This document shows positions 26,063-34,567 of a DNA stretch of 64,000 nucleotides, one piece after another. Source of the DNA: Candidatus Melainabacteria bacterium (GTDB lineage: Bacteria; Cyanobacteriota; Vampirovibrionia; Obscuribacterales; Obscuribacteraceae); the NCBI GenBank assembly GCA_003242885.1, contig QKMZ01000006.1, positions 1,729,563 to 1,793,562 of the forward strand, given 5' to 3'. The notes under the pieces were generated by a model that was not told the DNA's origin, did no database searches, and was given only the letters and a program-made list of their open reading frames with translations. The translations under genes and the position numbers were made by a program. The number at the start of each line of letters is the position of its first letter. Position 1 is the first letter of the stretch.

Positions 26063-27520
26063 CTAAAACTGGAAGTAGATGAAGGGGCTGGAACTACGTG
26101 GAACAAAGATGAGCATGATAAAGACCAGTAGCACCATATATGATGCCCTGATGGGAACAGGCACGCGCTTTAATAAACCGGACTCTTGCAATTTGCTTAC
26201 GGGAATGTTGGCTAAAAGCAATGCGGCGACTATGCACAACACGACAGGAACAAAGACAGGCAATTCTGGTCTGGCTAAAATGTACTGCCCACCTATATTG
26301 GTTCCATGAAACGGAGTGAGCGTCAGCATTTTCTTCATCAGGGCTAGGTCTGTCTTCAGGTCGTGAATTCTGAATATGACAGCGCCCAAGCAAAACGTCT
26401 GAAACGTCAAAAATATCGACAGCCAATTGAAATACTTACTCTCAAAAAACGATTTGAGAAACTCTGTGTTTTCTCGCCAGCGCTTGAAGTAATTGTTGAT
26501 GACAAGACAAACGCCGAAATAGAAGCCCCACAAGACGAAATTCCACGATGCTCCGTGCCACAACCCGCATATCGTCATTGTGATCAAGGTTGCAATTGCA
26601 AAACGCGTATGTGAACCGCGAAATCCGGAGATCGGTATCAACAAATAATCACGAAGCCAGGTAGTCAAACTCATATGCCAACGGCGCCACAGATCGGACA
26701 TGCTGCTTGCGATGAAAGGCAAATTGAAATTGAGCGGAATTCGATAGCCGAAGAGCATTGCAGAGCCTCTTGCAATGTCTGTATAGCCGGAAAAATCAAA
26801 ATACACTTGAAACGCAAATGCGTATGCGAAAAGCCACAGTTCCGGCGCGGAATAGGAGTTGATAGTATTGGCCATCATATCGACCACAGTCGCCAGATTG
26901 TTGGCAATCAACACTTTCTTCGCCAAGCCCAAGATAATCAGCGGAACGCCTTCATCAAGATAGGAAAGTTGGAATTTTTTCTCTTCCTGTATCTGTTTGG
27001 AAAAATCTTGATAGCGCTTGATGGGTCCGGCAATTTGCGTCGGAAAGAAGGCAGCAAACAACGCAAAGAGCGTGAACGAATCAAGCGGTTTGTTGCCCCG
27101 ATAGATGTCGACTAAGTAGTGAATGAACTCAAAGACGAAGAACGAAATTCCCAGGGGCAAAATAACGTTTAGTGCAAAGTGTGCGCTCTGGTGACCGACA
27201 AGGTTGTATGCACTCAATGCAGAATCAATGAAGAAATTGGCATATTTGAAGTAAGCCAGGCATAGAAGGTTGGCAGCCAAGCCGATAATCAGGAGTTTTT
27301 TCTTCCTAGGCTTCTCACCGCCATTGTGGATGAGCTTGCCCCAGTAGAAATTGAAAACAGTCAGGGCAATAACAAGCAGCACCATGATTGGATTCCAGCT
27401 CATGTAGAAGATGTAGCTGGCCAAAAGCAAAAGCGGCAGCCGAAATGGCTTAGGGCTAAGCCAAAACGCCAAGACAACCGTTGGCAGGAAAAACAAATAT
27501 TCGAGGCTGGAAAACAGCAT
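26063..27520 (-). CDS. MBOAT-family O-acyltransferase (AlgI/DltB-like)
   Basis: The 485-residue polytopic protein shows the family signatures FFPTQIAGPIKRYQDF (159-173), DFSGYTDIARGSA (242-254), WRRWHMSLTTWLRDY (278-292) and CGLWHGASWNF with the catalytic His322. MBOAT proteins pass an acyl group from a cytoplasmic donor across the membrane. In AlgI systems the donor is not carrier-bound, whereas in Dlt it is a carrier protein; a carrier gene lies upstream here. About twelve hydrophobic segments are visible. Confidence 0.93.
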   Translation of the reverse strand: MLFSSLEYLFFLPTVVLAFWLSPKPFRLPLLLLASYIFYMSWNPIMVLLVIALTVFNFYWGKLIHNGGEKPRKKKLLIIGLAANLLCLAYFKYANFFIDSALSAYNLVGHQSAHFALNVILPLGISFFVFEFIHYLVDIYRGNKPLDSFTLFALFAAFFPTQIAGPIKRYQDFSKQIQEEKKFQLSYLDEGVPLIILGLAKKVLIANNLATVVDMMANTINSYSAPELWLFAYAFAFQVYFDFSGYTDIARGSAMLFGYRIPLNFNLPFIASSMSDLWRRWHMSLTTWLRDYLLIPISGFRGSHTRFAIATLITMTICGLWHGASWNFVLWGFYFGVCLVINNYFKRWRENTEFLKSFFESKYFNWLSIFLTFQTFCLGAVIFRIHDLKTDLALMKKMLTLTPFHGTNIGGQYILARPELPVFVPVVLCIVAALLLANIPVSKLQESGLLKRVPVPIRASYMVLLVFIMLIFVPRSSSPFIYFQF

Positions 27521-27623
27521 AAGGCGAAGTTCTGTTACTCGCAGAAGCCCCCAATTTTAACATGTAAAGCACCCGAAAACGCCCAATGTGCCTGTTCTTT
27601 GCGAATTCAAGATGAGCGAAAAC

Positions 27624-28559
27624 TTAGGACTTAGCTTTGGCCAATTCATCGCCGCAATAGGCTGAGAATTCGGCATGTCGATCAATGAAAAAACCGAATT
27701 TGGTTAGAACATTTCCATATCCAACTTCGACAAAACGATCACAGCCGAGATTCACCAGGGTCTTTACACCCGCGCTCCATTGAACTGCGGAAGTAACATG
27801 ACTGACCAACTCCTTCTTTTGCGCTGTGATTTCGATTGGCAAAAGCTCTCCTGTGACATTGTTAATAACAGGAACCAGAGGCGCTTTCCAATCGCAACTT
27901 TCCAAGTAAGCGGAAAACTTCTGCCCCGCCGCAGCGACGAGAGGGCAGTGCCAAGCCCCGGCCACCGGTAATTCTTGCAAGCGTTTTGGGGAAAACTCCG
28001 CCAGCTTTTCCATCGCAAGTTTCACGGCCTGCTTGCTGCCGGCTAGAGAGTATTGCCCAAGGCAATTGATATTGCTGATGAAAATCTCTTCTCCGGCCTG
28101 TTGCAACGCCGTTATTACAGGCTCTATGTCAGGCAAGGCCGGTCCAACAATAGCAAGCATTGCACCAGGTGTTGATTGAGCGCATTCGTCCAGAAAAGTT
28201 GAACGAGCATTAGTCAACTTAACCAGAAAGGGAAAATCGAAACAGGAAGCTGCGTGCATAGCCATAAACTGACCTACGCTGTAACCAGCGAAATACTCAG
28301 GCTTCTCGAGTCCAGCTTTCAAAAAGCGTTCGAGCGACAATTTGCTTGCCAGAATCGTGAACAACGAACTGAGCAAATGACTGTTGAAAGATTCCGGATT
28401 CTTTTCCACCGCCTCGAGGGGTGCATAACCTAACTCATCGACGATTACCCCATAGTAATCATCGAAGGATTTGTCTGCAAAATAACCGTCCAGCATCTTC
28501 GGCGCGTGCGCACCCTGACCGGGAAACAGGAGCGCCAGCTTACCAGCCCCACTTTCCAT
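27624..28559 (-). CDS. Malonyl-CoA:ACP transacylase-like acyltransferase (FabD family)
   Basis: I start at ATG 28559, which has GGAGG eight bases upstream; an in-frame TTG lies at 28574. The 311-residue product has PGQGAH near the N-terminus, nucleophile motif GYSVG (Ser94), Arg119 and His204. These spacings reproduce Ser92, Arg117 and His201 of E. coli FabD, and the conserved Arg predicts a malonyl-type substrate. The motif is GYSVGQ rather than GHSLGE. It probably loads the adjacent ACP, encoded 46 bases upstream. It could also be a fatty-acid FabD, but no other fab gene is near. Confidence 0.85.
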   Translation of the reverse strand: MESGAGKLALLFPGQGAHAPKMLDGYFADKSFDDYYGVIVDELGYAPLEAVEKNPESFNSHLLSSLFTILASKLSLERFLKAGLEKPEYFAGYSVGQFMAMHAASCFDFPFLVKLTNARSTFLDECAQSTPGAMLAIVGPALPDIEPVITALQQAGEEIFISNINCLGQYSLAGSKQAVKLAMEKLAEFSPKRLQELPVAGAWHCPLVAAAGQKFSAYLESCDWKAPLVPVINNVTGELLPIEITAQKKELVSHVTSAVQWSAGVKTLVNLGCDRFVEVGYGNVLTKFGFFIDRHAEFSAYCGDELAKAKS

Positions 28560-28605
28560 ATGCAAAACCTCCAAGGAATGCGCTGCGCGCTATCGGTCAA
28601 AGGTT

Positions 28606-28887
28606 CTAAGAATTGATCTTTTTCACGATCGTTTGAGTGATGTTTTTCGCCGTATTCAAATTGCCGGCGAACAACTCTTCATCTTCAAAACGTATCTTGA
28701 ATTCGCCTTCGAGCCACTTAACGAGTTCAAGAAAACCGTAGGAATCGATGAGCCCCTCTGCGAAAAAGTCGGTGTCATCATTTACCTGATCAGCAAATTC
28801 AATTTTGAATTTTTTAGTGATGAACTGTTTGACGCGCGGTTCGGTTGACTCAAACGAAGCCGGTAAAGTGCTGTTATCTGTTTGCAT
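28606..28887 (-). CDS. Acyl carrier protein
   Basis: The 93-residue protein carries the phosphopantetheine site in AEGLIDSYGFLEL (Ser49), with helix 2 following and an acidic surface as in carrier proteins. It has an N-terminal extension of about 15 residues compared with AcpP, and DSYGF replaces the usual DSLxx. It is therefore more likely a specialised carrier like DltC than the general fatty-acid ACP. AAGGAA precedes the ATG. Confidence 0.9.
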   Translation of the reverse strand: MQTDNSTLPASFESTEPRVKQFITKKFKIEFADQVNDDTDFFAEGLIDSYGFLELVKWLEGEFKIRFEDEELFAGNLNTAKNITQTIVKKINS

Positions 28888-28948
28888 AATTCCTTACTCA
28901 GGAGCGAGACTCCCATTTGATATCGATATTAAAAACGCTGGACTTATT

Positions 28949-29500
28949 TTAGAGTGAGGCGCGAGTTGATTGGCGGACCAAATTGCCGGCTTCACCATAT
29001 TCAAACGCTTCAATTTCAGCAGCAGAAACGTTCATTCCTTGCAGCTTATTGGAATGTCCAAGCGTAACCATTCTGTCGAGAATGGTGAAAATGTCTTCGC
29101 AGTATCTAGCCAGAGCGCGTCCTTGCGGCACTACATCTTCGACAGCTGCAGCAATATAAAAGTCAGACACAATCTGCAATGGAGTGGTGCCTTTTTCTCC
29201 ACGATTTTCGCTATGGGAGCTTTGGAAACGAAGAGTGAGCGGCGAGCCGGGCTGGGAAAGAATAGTCAGTTTGCGATTAAAGCCTGAGTTATTAAGCTCG
29301 AATTCGCCAATCAATTGATTGAACGCGGCTGGACCGGTGGGAAGGTTGCCCTGCATCTTACCGGGATTGGTGCCCAATTCTTGAGCAAGCAACTCTACGA
29401 GGCGGGCAAATGCCGCAACGCCTTGAAGATCAATTGTTGTGCCCTGAGCATTCTTTGCTGGGGCTGGTGACGGAACATCGGAGCTCATACTCAATGACAT
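28949..29500 (-). CDS. Hypothetical protein heading the ACP-MBOAT run
   Basis: The 183-residue product begins with a disordered Ser/Pro/Ala region (about 1-20) and continues with an alpha/beta-looking domain; no signal peptide, membrane helix or known motif is visible. The start is uncertain: ATG 29500 has GAGAGG immediately before it, so TTG 29494 or ATG 29488 may be used instead. Being first of the run and 61 bases before the ACP gene, it may be a regulator or accessory of carrier-dependent acyl transfer. Family not recognised. Confidence 0.6.
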   Translation of the reverse strand: MSLSMSSDVPSPAPAKNAQGTTIDLQGVAAFARLVELLAQELGTNPGKMQGNLPTGPAAFNQLIGEFELNNSGFNRKLTILSQPGSPLTLRFQSSHSENRGEKGTTPLQIVSDFYIAAAVEDVVPQGRALARYCEDIFTILDRMVTLGHSNKLQGMNVSAAEIEAFEYGEAGNLVRQSTRASL

Positions 29501-29826
29501 CCTCTCGAATAAAGCGATTGCTTATTGATGGGTTATGTAAGCGGCATACAACAGAAATACTGTGCTTTTCGCCGTCAAATCATCATCTCAGCTACATGTC
29601 AAATATTCAAGTAGAAGCCGCTTGATAATCGGCTCACAAAGCCGATTTGTAAGCCACGACACATACTGACAATTCAAAAGACTCTGTCTATTACAGGGTT
29701 TTTAACTGATTCCACAGGCAAAAGCGTCACCGCTACACATCATGACAAGCCGAAAAGGGTCCAGAATTGTTGATGTCGTAAACTGCTGGCGTAAAATAAG
29801 GCGCGAACAAATCAATTTTCTGAACC
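29501..29826. other. Divergent intergenic region
   Basis: These 326 bases separate the minus-strand acyl-transfer run from the plus-strand UbiA gene and should hold promoters for both. I found no gene with a credible ribosome site and no strong promoter pair or operator. Confidence 0.3.
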
Positions 29827-30729
29827 ATGACCGCAAGTAACGAAACCGCTAAAACTCTAGATCTCGCAACGACCACAAAAGAGTGGACCGAAATGATCAA
29901 GCTCGAACATACGGTGTTCGCGCTGCCTTTCGCGCTTTCAGGTCTTGTTCTGGCATCGCAAAAACTGCCCGGCTGGGATGTTGTCTTTTGGACAGTCCTT
30001 GCATTTACTGGCGCACGTGCAGGTGCGATGACTTTGAATCGCTTAATAGACTCAAAAATTGACTCACGCAACCCGCGCACCAGCAGCCGTGCCATACCAG
30101 CCGGACGAATAAAAGGAATGCACGCGGCAATCTTTGCTGTGATCTCATTCCTGATAATGTTGTTCGCTGCTTCACATTTGCCGCCGCTTTGCCTCTACCT
30201 TTCTCCGATTGCACTTTTCTGGCTGAGCTTTTATTCCTATACAAAACGGATTACCTGGCTTTGCCACATCGTACTCGGCATCGCACTTGGCGGTGCAGCG
30301 TTGGGAGGTTGGGTGGCAGCAGGAGGAATGTTGGACACTGCCGCGCCATGGCTTCTGGCGCTTGCCGTGAGCACATGGGTAGCCGGTTTCGACATCATTT
30401 ATGCATGCCAGGATTTCGATATCGACAAGAGAGAAAAGCTACATAGTATTCCGTCCCGTTTCGGGATTGCCTCTGCTCTGAATATTTCGACCGCACTGCA
30501 TGTAGTGACGGTAACGGCATTGTCGCTTTTGGGCTTACAAACAAACGCAGGAGTCGCTTACTGGGTCGGGCTCGTAATAATAGGAGTGATGCTCTTTTAT
30601 GAGCACAGCCTGGTCAAAGCGAACGATTTGAGCAAAGTGAATGCAGCATTCTTCAACGTGAACGGCGTGGTGAGTATTCTTGCCTTTTTTGCTATTTTGA
30701 TCGACCGCATACTACAGACAACTCGCTAG
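29827..30729 (+). CDS. UbiA-family prenyltransferase (MqnP/UbiA-like)
   Basis: The 300-residue membrane protein has the first Asp-rich motif NRLIDSKIDSRNPRT (Asn71, Asp75, Asp79) and the second CQDFDIDKREK (Asp196, Asp200), which bind the prenyl diphosphate through Mg. It has about eight hydrophobic helices and resembles 4-hydroxybenzoate polyprenyltransferases, including those assigned to the futalosine menaquinone route (MqnP). Other quinone genes are absent from the window. The parvulin gene starts seven bases after its stop, so the two may be co-transcribed by chance of position. Confidence 0.9.
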   Translation: MTASNETAKTLDLATTTKEWTEMIKLEHTVFALPFALSGLVLASQKLPGWDVVFWTVLAFTGARAGAMTLNRLIDSKIDSRNPRTSSRAIPAGRIKGMHAAIFAVISFLIMLFAASHLPPLCLYLSPIALFWLSFYSYTKRITWLCHIVLGIALGGAALGGWVAAGGMLDTAAPWLLALAVSTWVAGFDIIYACQDFDIDKREKLHSIPSRFGIASALNISTALHVVTVTALSLLGLQTNAGVAYWVGLVIIGVMLFYEHSLVKANDLSKVNAAFFNVNGVVSILAFFAILIDRILQTTR

Positions 30730-30736
30730 GCATCGA

Positions 30737-31516
30737 ATGATTGACTTGTCGGCAACCTTGTTTTGGGTCAACCAAAGACCAATAGCAGGAGAAACTCTGC
30801 GTCAGTTGTTACTTTTCGAAGATGATGGCACCTTCCTTACTGAGTTAGTTGAACAATCAGTTGTAGACGCAGAATGCGAGAGAAGGCAGATTGAAGTCAA
30901 GCCACAAGCAGTAAGCAACGAAATGAATTCGATTCGTAGATCAAAACGCCTGTACTCAAAGGTCGAAACTGAGAAATGGCTTCAGGAAAATGGGCTCAAC
31001 GATAGTGACTTCGAAAATCTGGTCAAGGCTAGAGTCCGACGAAAAGAATTAAAAAATCAAATCGTCGAAGGAAAAATTGAAAAATATTTTGCCATGGAGA
31101 AGTGGCGCTTTGATTCTGCGGAACTCTACAGAATTAGAGTCAGCAAGAAATCAACGGCAGAGGAGCTGACCGCACAGTTAAAAGAAGGAACAGAATTCTT
31201 CGGTTTGGCAAAAAAATATAGCGACGAAAAATCCACTTCGCAATCATGCGGATATATCGGAAAAATCATGAGAGAGCAAATGCGGCCTGAAATCGAGAGT
31301 CAGATATTCAAAGCCCAAAATGGAGAAATAGTCGGACCAATTGAGTCAGTTGACGGTTTTCATATTTACCTGGTGGAAAGAATCGAGCTGGCAAAACTTG
31401 ACGAGTCAGTCATCCTCAAGATTGAAGACAAACTCTTCCAAGAGTGGTTAAAAGAACATATGGACCTGGTTGAAATCAGTTATAAACAACAATCTGCCAA
31501 CGAAATGAGCCGTTGA
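30737..31516 (+). CDS. Parvulin-type peptidyl-prolyl isomerase linked to peptide export
   Basis: The 259-residue protein has a helical SurA-N-like region (about 20-120) and a parvulin domain (about 128-225) with LYRIRVSKKSTAEELTAQLK, FFGLAKKYSDEKST, the CGYIGKIMREQM segment and DGFHIYLVE. It has no signal peptide or membrane segment, so it appears cytoplasmic. It sits 36 bases ahead of the C39 exporter; parvulin genes beside such exporters and HlyD genes occur in cyanobacteria. The candidate cargo at 40801 has four prolines in its mature part, which would give the isomerase a target. That link is inference. Confidence 0.85.
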   Translation: MIDLSATLFWVNQRPIAGETLRQLLLFEDDGTFLTELVEQSVVDAECERRQIEVKPQAVSNEMNSIRRSKRLYSKVETEKWLQENGLNDSDFENLVKARVRRKELKNQIVEGKIEKYFAMEKWRFDSAELYRIRVSKKSTAEELTAQLKEGTEFFGLAKKYSDEKSTSQSCGYIGKIMREQMRPEIESQIFKAQNGEIVGPIESVDGFHIYLVERIELAKLDESVILKIEDKLFQEWLKEHMDLVEISYKQQSANEMSR

Positions 31517-31552
31517 GTGATAGAGATGAGTTGCACAAGTCAGCTTTAAACA

Positions 31553-34500
31553 TTGAAGAGTGAAGCATCGGGCAAGAAAGTATTCGAAGGCGTAAACGGC
31601 GCCTGCCTTTTGGACGACGTCACGTTGAGCCAAATTTTGAGCACTGGCAAAAGAATACAGTTAGATCTTGGTGACACTCTTCCAGCTGATGCAAATAACA
31701 GTTCGTACGTCCTAATCAGCGGCGGAATCCGACTGTTAAAGACGTTGAAGAATGGCGAACAATTTACGACCGCTCTGCTTGACGAAAAGGGCCAAATCTT
31801 CGGCTCTCGGATCATTGTTCAAGAGCCATCAGATCTTGAAGTTGCCAGAGCAACTGAGACTACTATTATCGTCCAATTCGACAAAACAACGATTTCTAAA
31901 TTGTGCGAGTCCAATTCTGCTTTTCGCGACAAGCTCTTGCGCTGGGAGCTTATACACTTCGCGCTGAACAAACTGAAAGACCTGCCTCAGTGGCAAGGTG
32001 TAACGGCAACCCAAATTCAAAAACTGCTTGCCGATGGCAACCTCGTCCAATTATCGGCCGGACAATCTTTAGAGGTGACAATTCCACATGTCCAGTCAGG
32101 AGTTCTCCTTTGCTCTGGTAATTGCGAGATGTCCGGCAAAGGTGATTACTCAGCATTGCAAGAGGGCACTGCCGAGAAAGTCTTAGACTCTGAAGCAGAC
32201 ACCATCTCACTGCGCGCAAAATCCACCAGTACGATTTTTATTGGACAGTTTTCGAATATCAAAAATATTCTCGACGACGGTCCCCAAAGAGAACCAAGCT
32301 TGCAGGCCATTCAATTCCAGCCCGAATCAAGCAATCTGGAAACAAAGCATGAAGAGAAATCCACGGGTAAAGAAACGCCAACAGAAATATCCAGCAGTCC
32401 AATAAATTGGGTAAGAAAAAAATTTCACCAATATCCCATGATAGTTCAGATGAGCGCGATGGACTGCGGCGTCGCTTGCCTGGCAATGGTGATTGCCTAT
32501 TTCGGCTCCTCTGTCAGCATGAACCGTTTGCGGGAATTAGCCAAAGTTACAAATCAGGGCACAGACTTAAAATCCCTCTCGGATGCCGCAGAAACAGTAG
32601 GCTTTCTGGCAAGAGGCGTAAAGGCAAATTACGAAGGTCTTCTTCAATTGAATTTGCCGCTGATCTGCCACTGGGGCAGCAACCACTACGTTGTGCTATA
32701 CGAAATCGACGCTGCAGAAGTCACTATCGCCGATCCTGCAGATGATTTACTAACGCTGCCTCGGTCCAAATTTTTGGAACGCTACAGTGGCTTCGCTCTG
32801 GAACTCACACCGACAGTCCAGCTAGCAAGCAATAAGAAAGAAATGCCGGCTTTGGGTAGATACACCGCCCTTTTGAAAACACACAAGAAATCGCTGATCG
32901 ATATTGCGTTAGCTTCAGTAATCATCCAAATTTTGATGCTTGCTACGCCACTTTTTACGCAAGTCATCGTCGACAAGGTTTTAATCCATCAAAGCCTGTC
33001 TATGCTGAACGTCCTTCTTCTAGGCATGATTTTGCTTAGTCTGTTTCAGACTGTCGTATCGGCATTGCGGTCATATTTCATGGCATTTACAGGCATGAAA
33101 CTAGACCAGGCACTGTTCGTGCAGTTTTACAAGCATGTTCTATCGCTGCCACTGGCATTTTTCGAGGAGCGCACGCAGGGCGACATAATGACCCGCTTTG
33201 CAGAAAATCGAAAAATTCGCGAGTTAATGAGCGGGTCGACATTAGCAACATTGATAGATGTTTTGATGGCTTTCGCTTATCTGGCAATCATCTTTTTCTA
33301 TAACTTCAGTTTTGGAATTTTTACTCTCATATACATAGGATTTTTTGCTGTCATTGCATTCGCGGTTGCTCCCACCTTGAGGACAATCAGACGAAGATGC
33401 TTTCACAAAGATGTAGCAGCTAATTCATTTCTGCTTGAGTCAGTAAGAGGCATTGAAAAAATAAAATCGGCTGCCTCAGAGAACAGGACTAGATGGGCAT
33501 GGGAACTGCGTTTTGTTGATGCTCTAAACGCCAACTTCAAAGGCACCCTGGTAGCACGTTCGACTCAACTTCTTTGCGAGCTGGTGCATATTGCAGGCAA
33601 TGTTGTTCTGCTTTGGTTCGGTGCACATCTAGTTATTCAAGAAACGATCTCAATCGGTCAGCTGATGGCAATGAATTTGATGGTTGCCCGAATCAGTGAA
33701 CCAATTCTTCATGTCGTTGATGTTTGGGACGAATTGCAGGATGTGACAGTGTCTCTCGAAAGGCTAAACGATGTGTTGGATCAAACACCGGAAGAAGTAG
33801 ATTCTCAATCGAAGTTGGTACTGCCCTCTCTAGAAGGAAAGATTCGTTTCGACCAGGTGACTTTCCGTTATCAGGGCAACACTTCGAAAAACGCCTTGCA
33901 AAATGTTTCTTTCACGATTGAACCAGGACAAATGATAGGAATTGCCGGTAGAAGTGGTTGCGGTAAAAGTACCCTTCTTAAACTCGTTCAAGGACTCTAT
34001 CCGCCGACCGATGGTCGGGTTTTCATGGATGATCACGACCTGAGCCACATTTCTCTGTCGTCGCTGCGGACAAAAGTGGGCGTGGTAGCGCAGCATGAAT
34101 ATCTTTTTCGAGGCAGCATCCGCGAGGCAATTTCATATTACGACCCGGAAGCAACCGCTCAACAGGTTATTGAAGCAGCTAAGATGGCGGGAATTCATGA
34201 TTTCATTTCCACACTTCCACGCGGCTATGATTATGAGCTTACCGAAGGCGGCAGCAATCTATCAGGTGGTCAAAGGCAGCGCCTGGCCATTGCACGTGCA
34301 ATTGTTCATAACCCGAAGATATTGATTTTTGACGAAGCGACCAGTTTTCTTGATTCTGAATCAGAAAAAGCAATTCAAAGCAGCCTGGCAAAATTGCGTG
34401 GCAACCGCACAATGATAGTGGTTGCGCATCGGCTCTCCACAATTCGTGAGGCAGATACTATCTTCGTCATGGACAGAGGACAAATAATAGAGACTGGAAG

Positions 34501-34567
34501 CCACGCGGCGCTTCTGAAGCAAAAAGGTCTTTATTATTATCTATGCCAGCAGCAAACCATCGAGTAG
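31553..34567 (+). CDS. Peptidase-containing ABC transporter (C39) with cyclic-nucleotide-binding-like N-terminus
   Basis: The 1004-residue bacteriocin-type exporter has two degenerate cyclic-nucleotide-binding-like folds (about 1-245), a C39 cysteine peptidase (about 292-430; MSAMDCGVACLAM with Cys305, HWGSNHYVVLYE, ADPADD), a six-helix membrane domain (about 440-735) and an ATPase (about 765-1000) with GRSGCGKST and LSGGQRQRLAIARA. C39 domains cut double-glycine leaders during export. The N-terminal layout resembles cyanobacterial HetC-like exporters. The start is TTG 31553. Its stop abuts the HlyD stop with no spacer. Confidence 0.93.
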   Translation: MKSEASGKKVFEGVNGACLLDDVTLSQILSTGKRIQLDLGDTLPADANNSSYVLISGGIRLLKTLKNGEQFTTALLDEKGQIFGSRIIVQEPSDLEVARATETTIIVQFDKTTISKLCESNSAFRDKLLRWELIHFALNKLKDLPQWQGVTATQIQKLLADGNLVQLSAGQSLEVTIPHVQSGVLLCSGNCEMSGKGDYSALQEGTAEKVLDSEADTISLRAKSTSTIFIGQFSNIKNILDDGPQREPSLQAIQFQPESSNLETKHEEKSTGKETPTEISSSPINWVRKKFHQYPMIVQMSAMDCGVACLAMVIAYFGSSVSMNRLRELAKVTNQGTDLKSLSDAAETVGFLARGVKANYEGLLQLNLPLICHWGSNHYVVLYEIDAAEVTIADPADDLLTLPRSKFLERYSGFALELTPTVQLASNKKEMPALGRYTALLKTHKKSLIDIALASVIIQILMLATPLFTQVIVDKVLIHQSLSMLNVLLLGMILLSLFQTVVSALRSYFMAFTGMKLDQALFVQFYKHVLSLPLAFFEERTQGDIMTRFAENRKIRELMSGSTLATLIDVLMAFAYLAIIFFYNFSFGIFTLIYIGFFAVIAFAVAPTLRTIRRRCFHKDVAANSFLLESVRGIEKIKSAASENRTRWAWELRFVDALNANFKGTLVARSTQLLCELVHIAGNVVLLWFGAHLVIQETISIGQLMAMNLMVARISEPILHVVDVWDELQDVTVSLERLNDVLDQTPEEVDSQSKLVLPSLEGKIRFDQVTFRYQGNTSKNALQNVSFTIEPGQMIGIAGRSGCGKSTLLKLVQGLYPPTDGRVFMDDHDLSHISLSSLRTKVGVVAQHEYLFRGSIREAISYYDPEATAQQVIEAAKMAGIHDFISTLPRGYDYELTEGGSNLSGGQRQRLAIARAIVHNPKILIFDEATSFLDSESEKAIQSSLAKLRGNRTMIVVAHRLSTIREADTIFVMDRGQIIETGSHAALLKQKGLYYYLCQQQTIE

